From Vavraia culicis subsp. floridensis (lineage: Eukaryota; Microsporidia; Pleistophoridae): a stretch of 64,000 nucleotides of DNA. Numbering within the stretch: the first letter of the stretch is position 1; each line of letters starts with the position of its first letter. The stretch spans positions 18,711 through 82,710 of the forward strand of contig NW_007360628.1 in NCBI RefSeq assembly GCF_000192795.1. The letters are read 5' to 3'. Positions 38,142-49,031 of this stretch are shown piece by piece. Under the pieces are notes generated by a model, which saw only the letters and a program-made list of their open reading frames with translations, was not told the origin of the DNA and ran no database searches. The position numbers were made by a program, and so were the translations under genes.

Positions 38142-40487
38142 ATGCTACTCAAAAGTCGCTATTTATCGTCTCTTACGCACGAATACATCGCACTCGGCAC
38201 AAAATCAAAGCTTTTCGATCCCACGTTCTCGAATGACAGCGAGTTAATAATTGTAAACCTGAAAACGAACGAAAAGATAAAAAGGGAGATGGATGGCAGA
38301 TTTAATGACATTCTTGTGGTTGACAACATGGTAATATGTGCATTGGAGCAGGATATGGTTATTTATAGGATAGCATCTATGGTGGAAGAGCAGCTGGATG
38401 AGATTGACAATTCAAAGAGCACGCGCAGCCTTGAGTGCGTTCTGTCCATAAAGGTGGTGGTGAATGCTCTGTCATACAGCCAAAAGCGGAATATGCTGCT
38501 GCTTGCTGCCGATAAACTCATACTTCTGGACCTGAATACCTTCAAGTCGTACAACGTTGGTATAACCGGCCGTGCCAACTCCATCTCGTACAACAAGAAG
38601 GTTAACCACATCATTGCGGCATGCATCGATAATCAGCTGTTGATCTACGACATTAAGAAAAAGGAGGAGGTGATAAACAAGAAATTTCCTAATCTCAGAC
38701 GGGTCGAGTGGCATCCGCACACGAGCACCTATCTATTCATACAGGGGGACGGTCTCAGCGTGCTAGACCTGAGCAGCGACAAATTGACGAAAATATGTGA
38801 GGAGTGCACAGGGTTTTTGGTGATGGATGATTTTCTGTACATCTGGGACCAAAACTGTTTGAAGATGTTCGAGCATGGAGAGGGTGCAAGGATGCAAAAT
38901 GTGAAGACCGATTTGCTGAATTATATGGGTGAGTATGTGGTGAGTGACTTGTTCCATTTCAATACGAATGGCCGACTGGCTGTTCTGTCGCTCCTCAGCG
39001 GTTCAACAACGGTTCTTGCAAATTCGTCTCTGTTCTACGTCAGGCCACCGTTGAACTGCTACCTGAAGAACAACACCGTTTTTTACACCTGTGACAAAGA
39101 AATACGAATGAAGAAAATACACGCAAGACTGAACAAAGTGGAGAAGGATGTGCAGGAGCTGCTGGCAAACGTGGGTAGAGATGTTGAGTACGAGGGTCCT
39201 AAGCTGCATGTGGAAGATGATGAGATAGCCCAGCTCATACTTGAGAAGCGGTGGGACGAGATCAAGCGCCGAAATGACACTGTTGACGTTCCGCTCGCGT
39301 ATTTATTGGACGAAGACAAAAAATTCCTGATGGATAATCTGAAGCTGCTCCTTCTCATCTGCGTAAAAGAGGGCAACTACAAATTCTTGGTGGAAAACAA
39401 CATCGTTGATTACAAGTACCTGTTGAAGTACCTTGGCAAGGACGAACTGGCCATGCTTGCCGGGCAGCTGGCCGGAAAGGTCTCTTTTGATGAAATAGCG
39501 AAGATCTACGAGATGGCGCAGGATAAGAAGATGTTGTTCAAGATAAAGTTTGATTATCTTCGGAAGCTGTCGGATCAGTTGTGCATCAGCGATATGCTTG
39601 GCGTGTACATGAGTCTGCTACATAAGATGAAAGAAGAGGACGTGTACTTCCACGATGAATTGATCAATTACTTTTTGGAATATGCCAAATTCGTTGAGGA
39701 CCGGGATGTGGTAGAGTATATTGAAAGCAAGGAAGGCGTGAAGAAGACGGATGGTGCCAAACCAAGGGCACCTGCCGTTGAACAGCGTGCAAGCGCAGTG
39801 AAATTAGATCATTCCGGAAGCACTGAAAGCGTGCTCCCCCGCTCAGCACCGAAGAGTCCGATTCCTGAGATTCCTCTTCCGCAGCGCGCACCCAGCACAT
39901 ACGTCAAAAAACATCCTCAGACCGTGCCGCCGCCGAGGAAGAGCCCGATAATTCCGGGTGTTCAGAATGTGCCGGACATAAGCAGCCTTTCTCTACACGC
40001 AAAAGACAAGAAGCTCAAATACAGTGACATCATGAAAGGTAAGAGTGTTCCTCAAAATGGTTTTAGACCTGTTAGCAGCGAAAAAAAGGCCGTGAAACCG
40101 CCATCTCTCTCAATTCCAAAACCTGTCCGTTCAGAGAATGTTTCAAATGAGCCGAGTGTTACGCAGATAAAAAATATCGGCGAGGAGTTTAACGAAAACG
40201 AAATTAATGAGCTTGATTCGCTTATACAGAGAAGGATTGAAGATTTGAAAGATAGGTCAGCCAGGAAGAAGGGGATTATCTTCAAAGCCCGTATTAAGGA
40301 TGGCTTGCAACGTGTTGGCCACTACAAGAAGGTGACCAATCCGAACATTTTGCCGTATCTGAGGATATTTAAGGAGGAGGGTTTGTCGTACGAAGATTTC
40401 CTGAAGAAGTCACAGGCTCTGCTAAATTTTGCAGAGGTAAAGATGTGGCTGGAAGGTATTTTAAACCTGTGGAAAATTGTTGATTAA
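38142..40487 (+). CDS. SEC31: COPII coat protein Sec31
   Basis: The protein has about 781 residues. The N-terminal third is a WD40 propeller; its first strand (SLTHEYIALGTKSKLFDPTF) corresponds to the Sec31 hallmark in which an ALGT-like strand is followed by a D-x-S/T-F sequence. An alpha-solenoid follows (about 330-560), then a proline-rich stretch with PPPRKSPI and PLPQRAPST (about 590-630), and a C-terminal helical domain (NENEINELDSLIQRRIEDLK onward). Sec31 forms the outer cage of ER-to-Golgi COPII vesicles with Sec13 and activates Sar1 hydrolysis through its proline-rich part. It is much shorter than yeast Sec31 (1273 residues). The ATG at 38142 follows CCCC by 13 bases; an in-frame ATG at 38076 would add a hydrophobic leader not expected here. 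Confidence 0.85.
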   Translation: MLLKSRYLSSLTHEYIALGTKSKLFDPTFSNDSELIIVNLKTNEKIKREMDGRFNDILVVDNMVICALEQDMVIYRIASMVEEQLDEIDNSKSTRSLECVLSIKVVVNALSYSQKRNMLLLAADKLILLDLNTFKSYNVGITGRANSISYNKKVNHIIAACIDNQLLIYDIKKKEEVINKKFPNLRRVEWHPHTSTYLFIQGDGLSVLDLSSDKLTKICEECTGFLVMDDFLYIWDQNCLKMFEHGEGARMQNVKTDLLNYMGEYVVSDLFHFNTNGRLAVLSLLSGSTTVLANSSLFYVRPPLNCYLKNNTVFYTCDKEIRMKKIHARLNKVEKDVQELLANVGRDVEYEGPKLHVEDDEIAQLILEKRWDEIKRRNDTVDVPLAYLLDEDKKFLMDNLKLLLLICVKEGNYKFLVENNIVDYKYLLKYLGKDELAMLAGQLAGKVSFDEIAKIYEMAQDKKMLFKIKFDYLRKLSDQLCISDMLGVYMSLLHKMKEEDVYFHDELINYFLEYAKFVEDRDVVEYIESKEGVKKTDGAKPRAPAVEQRASAVKLDHSGSTESVLPRSAPKSPIPEIPLPQRAPSTYVKKHPQTVPPPRKSPIIPGVQNVPDISSLSLHAKDKKLKYSDIMKGKSVPQNGFRPVSSEKKAVKPPSLSIPKPVRSENVSNEPSVTQIKNIGEEFNENEINELDSLIQRRIEDLKDRSARKKGIIFKARIKDGLQRVGHYKKVTNPNILPYLRIFKEEGLSYEDFLKKSQALLNFAEVKMWLEGILNLWKIVD

Positions 40488-41267
40488 ATTTCTGAGTTTT
40501 ATTTCGATTTTGTGTGCGCTGTTTTTACCACAATCGTGCGTGCCAGCTGGCAGAAAGGTTGACCTTGAGTTGTTGTGGGATTAGGCGTGTGCCGTAAAAT
40601 TGGAGAAAAATGTCCTTAACCCAGCAACATGTAAAAATGATTGGTAAGTGTCGGTTATTTTGATGGTAAAAATGATTGGCGAGTGTCGGTTATTTTTATG
40701 GTAAAAATGATCGGTAAGTGTCGGTTATTGTGATGGTAAAAATGATTGGCGAGTGTCGGTTATTGTGATGGTAAAAATGATTGGCGAGTGTCGGTTATTT
40801 TGATGGTAGATGATGCTCTCGGTGCCGGTAACTTTTTCGCTATGCATTTGTTCACCTCGTTATTGGTGAAAAAGGTGTTTTTCTATTTTTTATCAGTAAG
40901 GTATGATTGAACGTTGTTCCTCGTAAAGTGTAAGGTGTTGTTATTCCCTCAATACCAAAATTTAACAAAAAGGTCTTTTAAAGTGCTAGAATAGTTCATT
41001 TGCAGTCTTTTTTGTGGGGTGAGCGGGAAGCGGTTTAACTCGGTTTGTATCTTGCGGGAATAGAAATATGATGCAAACGATTTGTCTCTGGTGTATGAGA
41101 GGGTTCAGCATCCATAGCATGCACGGATCTCCAAGTATTTTACACCGATGGCATAAACAACAGCATCCTGCGATGTGCCATGCCAATATTTATCAAAACG
41201 AAAACCTGACATTTTAATTAAACACACTACGACCTCAAACTTGAACTGATACTGCGTTGTATACTTT
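40488..41267. other. intergenic with 35-bp minisatellite
   Basis: This 780-base gap marks the change from the conserved block to the lineage-specific right half. It contains a five-copy repeat at 40633-40807 and otherwise no feature that I can support. Confidence 0.5.
40633..40807. repeat. 35-bp tandem repeat, five copies, 3' of SEC31
   Basis: The unit reads AAAAATGATTGGCGAGTGTC followed by GGTTATTTTGATGGT, with T/G changes in the second part and GGTA/GGCG variants. The array starts about 145 bases after the SEC31 stop. Confidence 0.95.
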
Positions 41268-41768
41268 TCACAGTACAGAATTTGGTTGTTTCGTTTCAGT
41301 TTTTGAGATTTCCTTCATTAACTCGACAATTTGGCGGTGCTTTTTCGCTTCCTTGTACACCAGCTCGTGGTACATTTTCCCTATAATTTTTTTTCTTTGG
41401 TAAATGCGGTGGATAAGGATCCACAGCACGCCAAGAAAAATACCAAAGACAAGAAGAAAAAGCGAAAGGTAGATAAAGTGAGCATAGTTAAAGCACATGT
41501 AATCCTTGGTTGATATCAATCCTGTAGAACACATAGATTCATACTTCTCGAATTGTTTGGCTGTAAGCGCTTCGAGCGATCGCTCATACTCGCGATTGGA
41601 TGGCTGAGGAAGGTTGATGTACCCTAAATCGATCTTGGTTGGCACACAGGCCTCCTTTCTTTGGTTCATGCAATTTTTGCGTAGATGTTCGCACCATTCA
41701 TTAAATCCAAAATATTTGTTGGGCTCCGAAAGGTCTGCAATGATTGTGAACTTTTTTGGATCTTCCAT
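41268..41768 (-). CDS. C-x6-C-x7-C single-pass membrane protein, family member A
   Basis: The product has 166 residues. C26-x6-C33-x7-C41 forms the family signature (WCEHLRKNCMNQRKEAC). Further cysteines are at 80 and 92, just before a transmembrane helix at about 96-120. A basic tail follows (RIYQRKKIIGKMYH) and the protein ends in a charged helix (HRQIVELMKEISK). There is no signal peptide, so the helix probably inserts as an N-out signal anchor because the positive charge lies after it. Member C (46716-47174) is clearly homologous over the full length, including CSTGLISTKDY against CSLGQMSTNTY. The function is unknown. Confidence 0.82.
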   Translation of the reverse strand: MEDPKKFTIIADLSEPNKYFGFNEWCEHLRKNCMNQRKEACVPTKIDLGYINLPQPSNREYERSLEALTAKQFEKYESMCSTGLISTKDYMCFNYAHFIYLSLFLLVFGIFLGVLWILIHRIYQRKKIIGKMYHELVYKEAKKHRQIVELMKEISKTETKQPNSVL

Positions 41769-42966
41769 TCTCTTCGTGCGCGGTTCGCCCTCTTAAAGTG
41801 ATATCTAATCAATTATGTACCAGAAAAGTATAATTGCATTCAAAAATGATCGTGCACTGCAATTATCAGTAGACACAGTGACATATTGTGCAAATGGTAT
41901 CAAATAAAGTCTTTCTTACGTCAACTACGCTGTGTTCATGTAGTACGAGCGTTTTCCTGCGGTTACCGCTGCAATTTAAAGAGCAAACTGGTGATAAAGC
42001 AAAAAATTTTTAGTGACACGCACATGAAACAGTCCTATTCCAAACAGACATAGCGAAGGCTTTTGTTCGCTCTGCCATGTAAAAAGGGTTTTATACTGTT
42101 GGTACCTCGTTGAGTGAGGCAATAGTAAATAGAAACACAAAATTTATTCGATATGCTGTTCAACGGTATCTGAAGCGATAAGTAAATTTAGATTAAAATT
42201 ATCACTTCTCGTATATTTTTTTGTTCTCAAGAGTCATTTATTTGTCTCCACAGACAACAACATCTATACAGCACACTTTTCGGCTCGCTGGGCTGATAAT
42301 GAGCGCTTTCCCTTGATTCATGACCTGTCATCTTATCACCAAGCAAAGCATCCTTTTTAAACAGCAGTTATGATCGATAAGCATGCTGTGGGGCTGAACT
42401 GAGGTAGTGTGCCAATTTATTGTTTATTCACTACATAACGTTAAGAGGATCGTACAAAAGACAGGTGACAAATAAATACATACCAGCGGTTCAGTGGATA
42501 TGCTTTCTGTTTGTTCCGTTGTTCTTCTCTCATGGTCAAGCATGTGTTCATGTACAATACGCTTGATTAAACTTTTAGAGCAAATACAAACGTAGATAGG
42601 GTGATATTGTGGTGGAACGTCTTCAAATGAGCCCATTCCATTCCAAAAATAACAAAGGTTGTAGGTGGCATGGAGTGTTAAAGTGATGATAGAATATTTC
42701 TTTATTCGTAATTGATTCTCATTATGATTATTATAGCGGTAACATTAGGAGTAGCTTAAAGACGGTGTATCTGCAGGAGATACATTATTGTAATCGGATA
42801 AACGAATAAATCAATATTTGGGATGATAAAGTATTCGCTAGAACATTCTTATCTTCCACAGTGATGCACTGTAGAAGATTGTATTCAACACATCTTACGC
42901 ATCATAATTTATTGCAATATCCTAAATGGCAAAAACATGAACGTACAACGAATTATAGCGGTAACA
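41769..42966. other. intergenic within the membrane-protein array
   Basis: About 1.2 kb of AT-rich DNA. A 70-residue ATG frame on the minus strand at 42424-42636 contains a C-x-C but not the family pattern or a clear membrane helix, so I do not call it. Confidence 0.45.
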
Positions 42967-43362
42967 TTAAGTTTCGTTGTCAATGTCGTAAACTCTTGGC
43001 TGCTTTTCCATTTTATTGTACCTGTACCAGTATTGAACAACGTATAAGATGAGAAGGACGAGACAGAACGCTAAAATAACGGTAGTAATGGCCTTGCTGC
43101 CGAACTCATGCGCTACCGTATCTTCTGAATAGATACGTTTGAAGCATTCATCGCTAAATCCATCCTTCTTACACTCGTTACAATTCTCTATCTCCCGGAA
43201 AAAAGCATTTCTATCCTTTCGGATCTCACGCTGTGATACTTTATCGTACTCAAGGACTTCCTTGTACGTCTCGGCATACGGATCAAGATAAGAGCATGGA
43301 ATGCTCTCAACACTCGTGCACACTTGCAATATTTCTTGACACCGTTTCTTGGCTGCTTGCAT
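42967..43362 (-). CDS. C-x6-C-x7-C single-pass membrane protein, family member B
   Basis: The product has 131 residues. C8-x6-C15-x7-C23 matches the family spacing exactly (RCQEILQVCTSVESIPC). Three more cysteines (61, 64 and 73) lie in the pre-membrane region. A transmembrane helix covers about 91-111 (ITTVILAFCLVLLILYVVQY), followed by a short tail (YRYNKMEKQPRVYD). Except for the cysteine spacing and topology it shares almost no sequence with member A. It is the shortest member. Confidence 0.78.
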   Translation of the reverse strand: MQAAKKRCQEILQVCTSVESIPCSYLDPYAETYKEVLEYDKVSQREIRKDRNAFFREIENCNECKKDGFSDECFKRIYSEDTVAHEFGSKAITTVILAFCLVLLILYVVQYWYRYNKMEKQPRVYDIDNET

Positions 43363-44344
43363 CGATTTGTCCCAGAGGTGCCATTTCTAATGATATATGC
43401 AAAAGGAAGTAAAGTGCAGAGAAAACCTAAAACGGAAAATTGAAATTGTTAAATACACGCACAGAAGTATTTTGGTGTGATAAATACAAATAGAACGTAA
43501 TATACACGGGCTAGTGCTGTAATTACCGGAAATTAACCAAAAAAGGGCTTTTTTTACACATGCATTGTACATCAGGGTGACACAGACCGTCATGCATCAA
43601 AATTTAATGATCAGGCCTACTGCTGCACGTAAGGCTATATTTCGTTTTATTAGCCGCAGATTGTTAAAGATAATCATACCGCATGGTCTCATCCATTCTG
43701 AACACCACATCGTGGTGCTGTTTAAGCATTCCACCTCAAGATGCTGCTTCTCGTGTCGTGCTACCATCCCCTACTTTGATAAGCACCTACTCATGGATGC
43801 GCTACGTCAACAGCAGAATGGGTGATCTCCTCATACCTCCACTGGTAGACACATACACATGGTAAATTGTTGCTCAAGTAATGTGGATGACCATTTATAA
43901 TTCGTTTTTATGGCAGCCTAGCGCATTATTTATGTTGCTGGTCCGGCTTACTTTTACACGTTTGGTCTAAAAATGTCTGTGTGCTGATCAATCCATTGGA
44001 TCATGCACATTTTGGCAGTTGTTCAAAATAACGGGTCTTTAAACCATCAGCATTCGCTTGATAGACATTAATAGCGGCAGAATGAACAAATATTCGTATG
44101 CATATGATATAGGTACAAGCTGGTCTGGCCCGCTAAATGCAGCGAACAATTTATCATGTTGTTCTCACCAGAGAATGCTCTTTCGAGTATGAGATGAAGG
44201 AATGCTAATTTTGAGCGTGTGCTATACAGAAATACTGTAAGCATGGCAATTTTATGCAGAAATATCGGATTTGGCGCTACTTTCGAACGGCCTTGCCGAT
44301 GACTAAGACACAAATCGTGAAATGAAAATAATTTTTTGGACCCC
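43363..44344. other. intergenic
   Basis: About 980 bases between divergent genes. Nothing is supported apart from the CCCC at 44341 that precedes the next start. Confidence 0.45.
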
Positions 44345-45529
44345 ATGACTAAAAAATCACGCAAAGATGAAAAAGAATGTGCGACCACCGGTCATACGGC
44401 CGAAAACGCTAATTTAAAAAACTGCAAAGACAAGAATCTGATCAACAATGTATTGGGCTATGATAATGGAAGTTTAGATGCGCTACAAGGCCATTGCAAT
44501 GGCGAAGAAGCGGGCAAGCAGGAAGGGATCGATTTTGATGGGGCTGAAATGCTTGACGAGGAGTACTCTGAGATGACCGGCTCAACGGCCTCGCTTGAAG
44601 ATGAACTTTTTGCATCTTCTTCGATGACATCCAGCTCGGTTGAGGAGCAACTTCCCGCTTTATGGGCTGATTCTGAAAGCATGGAAGAACATGATCTGTG
44701 CTACCTCAAGGACAAACAACCGGATGATTTAAATGTAAGCTGTGTGGAGAAGAAGGAAGTGCAGATCATGAACAAATTGTTCAGATGTAATACGAGGGTA
44801 ATACGCATGATGGCTAACGAGAAGTATCTGGTCGTTCTGGATGCACGAGGGTATCTGTACAAATTTGAGAAGGATGGTCAAGATTTGTTTAAGCTGACAA
44901 GGTCGTTCAAGATGGACAAGTACTTTGTTGTGGACATGTTGGTTACCGGTGATAAGTTGGTTCTGGTATCCAACAAGACCGGTATTCTAAAAGAGATTGA
45001 TTTGTGCACGTTTGGCATAGTGGATATACGCACAAATATCAGGTATTTTGACCGGGTGTTCGAACTACAGGACCACATTTTTCTTGTAAACAGAGACATT
45101 GTCCTCGTTTTGGATGAGAAGTATCAAAAGAAAAAGATTTATCACTTTGACGCTGTGCTAGACATAAAATTTGCGGACGGTAGGTTCTATTTTTTGAACA
45201 GTAGCGGGTTTTTTGTTGTTCAAGGTGACAACATAGCTAAGGTTGTCAGGAAGGAATATTTTAATTTGACCTGTATTCTCATCCATGACGATCATTTGTA
45301 CCTGGGAACTGAGTATGGCCTGAAAATAGACGAAAGGATGAAGAAGTACGGGCCGATAAAAATGGTTGACGTGTTCAACGACCATGTTATTGTTGTGTCA
45401 GAGGATGCTTTGAGGTTATTAAGCGATGATTGCACCCGTACATGGAAGATGAATGTTGGTTGTGCGGTCTTCTTTCATAACAGTGTAGTTTTTTCAGATG
45501 GCAAGTTCTTGGGCGTTCTTAGATTTTAA
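44345..45529 (+). CDS. beta-propeller (WD40-like) protein, unknown
   Basis: The product has 394 residues. The first 140 are acidic and serine-rich with low complexity (EDELFASSSMTSSSVEEQ). The remainder shows a regular series of beta strands of propeller type (YLVVLDARGYLYKF, KLVLVSNKTGILKEIDL, HIFLVNRDIVLVLDEKY, RFYFLNSSGFFVVQGD, HLYLGTEYGLKIDE, HVIVVSEDALRLLSDD). No WD dipeptides or known family signature were seen. The ATG at 44345 directly follows CCCC. It is a single-copy gene on the opposite strand inside the membrane-protein array. A role in ribosome assembly or trafficking, common for such proteins, is only speculation. Confidence 0.75.
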   Translation: MTKKSRKDEKECATTGHTAENANLKNCKDKNLINNVLGYDNGSLDALQGHCNGEEAGKQEGIDFDGAEMLDEEYSEMTGSTASLEDELFASSSMTSSSVEEQLPALWADSESMEEHDLCYLKDKQPDDLNVSCVEKKEVQIMNKLFRCNTRVIRMMANEKYLVVLDARGYLYKFEKDGQDLFKLTRSFKMDKYFVVDMLVTGDKLVLVSNKTGILKEIDLCTFGIVDIRTNIRYFDRVFELQDHIFLVNRDIVLVLDEKYQKKKIYHFDAVLDIKFADGRFYFLNSSGFFVVQGDNIAKVVRKEYFNLTCILIHDDHLYLGTEYGLKIDERMKKYGPIKMVDVFNDHVIVVSEDALRLLSDDCTRTWKMNVGCAVFFHNSVVFSDGKFLGVLRF

Positions 45530-45718
45530 GGCTATGAGAACCGCTTGAGAGGAAGAGTAGTCAAATTTAGGATGGTAAGTTCTTGGGCGTTCTTAGATTT
45601 TAAGGCTATGAGAACCGCTTGAGAGGAAGAGTAATCAAATTTAGGATGGCAAGTTCTTGGGCGTTCTTAGATTTTAAGGCTATGAGAACCGCTTGAGAGG
45701 AAGAGTAATCAAATTTAG
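45497..45718. repeat. 74-bp tandem triplication spanning the 3' end of the propeller gene
   Basis: Copies begin at 45497, 45571 and 45645 with GATGG(C/T)AAGTTCTTGGGCG. The first copy includes the last 11 codons, including the stop, of the propeller gene; copies two and three repeat these outside the gene. They differ at about two positions. Confidence 0.97.
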
Positions 45719-46715
45719 CATGTAATGTACTCTTGCAGATGAATATGAGTGCTGTTAACATGCTTCAAGTAATTGACAAGCCTGTTTAACGTGCTTTCGT
45801 GGCCCATGGCAGTAAATTTGTGAGGAATTTGAAATGGAAGAAATATTTTTGTCGCACCGAGGTCGATTCACCTAAAAAATATATTATTGTGCTCTGTTCA
45901 GTGTAATGAGTATCAAATCGATAATTCCATCATTTGTAACCTTTTTACTAACAATTCGCCTATTTATTGCTGAATATGCTACCCTTTCGTGTCGGAATTA
46001 GATGGCGTTTTCCTCTGTGAATCAATAATTATTCCGTAGTTACCTTGTTAAGTTGGTAATTAATTTTGCATTGTCTTTAGTTTTATTCGCGGATTCTGGT
46101 TTTTGATAGGGCGCATTTTGACACGTGTGGTTACAGGGTTGAGGTAAATAAACGTATTTCTAGCGTAAAAACAGGTGTTTGTAGGGTGTGCTCCGTCTAT
46201 TACAGGTTCACGGTTTTTTCTATGGCGCTCCCTTTTTGCTTCTCTCATGTGTGATGTGGTTTTGTACTTCATATCGTGAATCGATGGTCATAAAGGCTAT
46301 GATGGCAATAACTGCATGAAGTGTGTTCATAAATTGGCGTGGTGCAGAGTCAGGATATGAACAAGGTAGTAAAGAAATCTGTTGGTGCCTAACTTTGGAT
46401 AGGACTTGTGAACGGTAGCGTGGTTTGTTCACAGGAAAAACGATAACTCGAACTAAATGTTGGTAGAGGAAGAAAATCCATTGGAGTCATGCTAAAAAGC
46501 AATGTTCAACAATAGTTTGAAGTATATACGGTCATCAAATGGAATGATTATCTAACAGAACAAATTAAATTGATGCTGTTTACCTGATTGAGTGCATTCT
46601 TAGAAAATGAATTTGCAATATCTCGTGAACACTTAACAATAATACTGTAAAAATATCATTCGTGTAGACCACCATATTTGGGTGATTGCTGGAATAAAAA
46701 GTGTCAAACATATTA
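45530..46715. other. intergenic
   Basis: About 1.2 kb, including two extra copies of the 74-bp repeat. Two overlapping minus-strand frames at 46060-46432 place a hydrophobic stretch (LHAVIAIIAFM) before a basic segment (REAKRERHRKNRE) in different frames. This could be a decayed membrane-protein copy, but no cysteine signature is found upstream. Confidence 0.4.
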
Positions 46716-47174
46716 TTACAACCTTTTAATCATAATTTCCTTCATTTCGCTAACAACTTCGTGGTAATTCTCTACTTCTTCTGCCCATCTCTTTTTTCGA
46801 ATCTTGTTTGTTCTGTATTTTTTCACAAGCATTCTGGAACCATACCAAACGATAAGACCCATGCAGATTCCAAAAAGCAATCCGATTAAACATACTAAAA
46901 TTAGGGATGTGTATGGAAAAGCTACGTACGTATTAGTGGACATTTGTCCCAGCGAGCATTTCGTATGGTAACCTCTAAACAGAGTTTTGATATCCTTACT
47001 TGGCGAATAGTTCATCTGAGATTTCTTGTTGGCATTTATATGATAAATTTCGTAGTAGGTATTGACACAGTCTGGTTTGTTTAAATGCATACATTTCTCA
47101 CGTAAATAGTTGCACCATTCACTGAATCCCGAAAAAAAGCCCGGACGCGCGTAATCAACTGCTATTTTGAACAT
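46716..47174 (-). CDS. C-x6-C-x7-C single-pass membrane protein, family member C
   Basis: The product has 152 residues. C21-x6-C28-x7-C36 (WCNYLREKCMHLNKPDC) is the signature; a fourth cysteine is at 73. The transmembrane helix covers about 88-111 (SLILVCLIGLLFGICMGLIV) and is followed by a basic tail (KKYRTNKIRKKRW) and a charged helix (VENYHEVVSEMKEI). It aligns end to end with member A, including the F-G/S-F-x-E-W-C start of the motif and the MKEI near the C-terminus. The two are therefore true paralogues and anchor the more divergent members in the same family. Confidence 0.82.
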   Translation of the reverse strand: MFKIAVDYARPGFFSGFSEWCNYLREKCMHLNKPDCVNTYYEIYHINANKKSQMNYSPSKDIKTLFRGYHTKCSLGQMSTNTYVAFPYTSLILVCLIGLLFGICMGLIVWYGSRMLVKKYRTNKIRKKRWAEEVENYHEVVSEMKEIMIKRL

Positions 47175-49031
47175 TTTCTGTTCCGCTGTACCAAAAATAA
47201 GTCCACAAATTTGGCTTAAATAGTTATAAATTTACTTTATTAGTGATTAGTTCGGAGAGTGCTGTAAAACCAAGGATATAGACTGAATAACTGTCTTCGG
47301 TTGATCTCAGCGGGTCCGAAAGATGTGTTTTTGAATATTGTGTGTAAAAAGACAAATAAATGACTTCTAGCTAAAAAAGAAAGGAGCTGAGGAATAAAGA
47401 ATGTTAGCTGCTGCAAGAAATTTATAAAAACTGCCCAAGAAAGCGATTTTACTGTGTACTAGACAGCAAGTCGTGGAACAACGTTTTGCATTAATCAACG
47501 ATTCAAAAAGTATGCGCACTGTTTTGTTGTTGCACGTGGCACATAACTAACAACTAATAACATATGGCAATATGTGTTTGACCGAAGTATATCATGACCA
47601 TGTGCTTATATGATGCTTAATGGAATTGTCACGATGTTAATTGCGGCTCCAGTTCCATCTGCAACTTCTGCAGTATCAACTAAATCGTGGTTTGAGGGTG
47701 AAATGGCGGAATTACACATCTGCAGCTCATCAACCTCTGTATGAAACAATAAGCTTGAAATTGGTCCAAATTTTGGCGAACAAGCTTTGATAAATCACCT
47801 ACATGCAGTTGATACGATGCGATAATCAAAATACGGGTTGTGTTTATGGTTAGGTATGTACCGGTAAATTATGAGAAATGATGATAATAAATTGGTGGGA
47901 TAGATTGTAGATCTTAGATTGATACAAATATTGCGTACAGGGCTTGCTTGTCCTCCAATCGAGATTTCAGTATTGTTAAGGTCACTCTCCTCTTCTGTAC
48001 AGCGATGCATGCAATCAAATGCAGTGTATTGCAGCGATAGCGTGGCTTATACTAGCCTGGTAAATGATAGATCATTACCAATTGGTTGGAGGACTTGTAC
48101 AGAATGCTTACGAACAGCGAGGCAGCAATACAATAGTTTGTTATCGCGTAAGTTCGGGCAGAGATGACTCTTGACGTAATATCAGGTAAAGTTTTTATTT
48201 GCACATTTAAAGCTTCGCTTGCTTACGTCTTCGTCGTGGTTATTTCCGCAGCAAAGTGCTGCCACCTTCTATTTGGTGACCGTAACTCCTCTTGCTTCGG
48301 CTTGATATACGATTTCTTGTTCTCATTCGATCATTTAAGTGAAGAAAATTAGCAAAAAGCTATCATTGTAGCACAATGTCAGATGTTTATGAGCGGTGTG
48401 AGGTGATGAATAGCTGCCATTTGAAAAAGTGATCAAACACAAGAATAGCATTTGTTGAGGTGTTTAGATCCGGATAAATAAACATGCTATCATTTTGTTC
48501 TGCAATAACATTTATATACTATTAAGATAGGTTCTCTACCCATTTTAAAAATAGGTTTACTTAGAACATCTCACATACATACGTATCATGTAAAATGTAC
48601 CTGCCGGACCTATGTCAATCAAGAGCACCGATGACATCATTTATAGATCTGCGTGTTGAGATTTGAAGACACCTAGCACCGGTTAGCATTGATTTTGGCT
48701 GAGAACAGTTACAAAGAAATCAGGGCTTGGTATCTCAGCCTACTTCGTTGTTCCACACATATCACTACAAATTGGTATTCCTCACCCTTGGACACATCAT
48801 ATCAGTTCTATACCACATCTTTGACAACATTCAAGAGATTAAGAGGTAGAAATACCATCGACAAACGGAATTACTGCTAATATTGTATGCACAGTATAAG
48901 TTTCGGTGCTTCGTGTTAACTGCGATCAATGTTATACATGTGCTCGGCATTTTTGTTGGTAAAGGTTATACGGGCACTGCTATCAAGACAAATATTTTTT
49001 ATGTTCAATAAATATTTAATCCTAAGCAATT
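47175..49031. other. intergenic, long
   Basis: About 1.9 kb without a supported gene. Parts at 47640-48160 are somewhat richer in G and C than their surroundings, but no mobile-element protein is readable. Confidence 0.4.

Noticed and set aside
42424..42636. Minus-strand 70-residue ATG frame inside the array
   Set aside because: It contains C-I-C and a hydrophobic end but not the family spacing or a clear helix followed by a basic tail.
46060..46432. Possible decayed sixth member of the cysteine membrane family
   Set aside because: A hydrophobic stretch and a basic stretch occur in the right order but in different frames, and no C-x6-C-x7-C is found upstream in any frame that I read.
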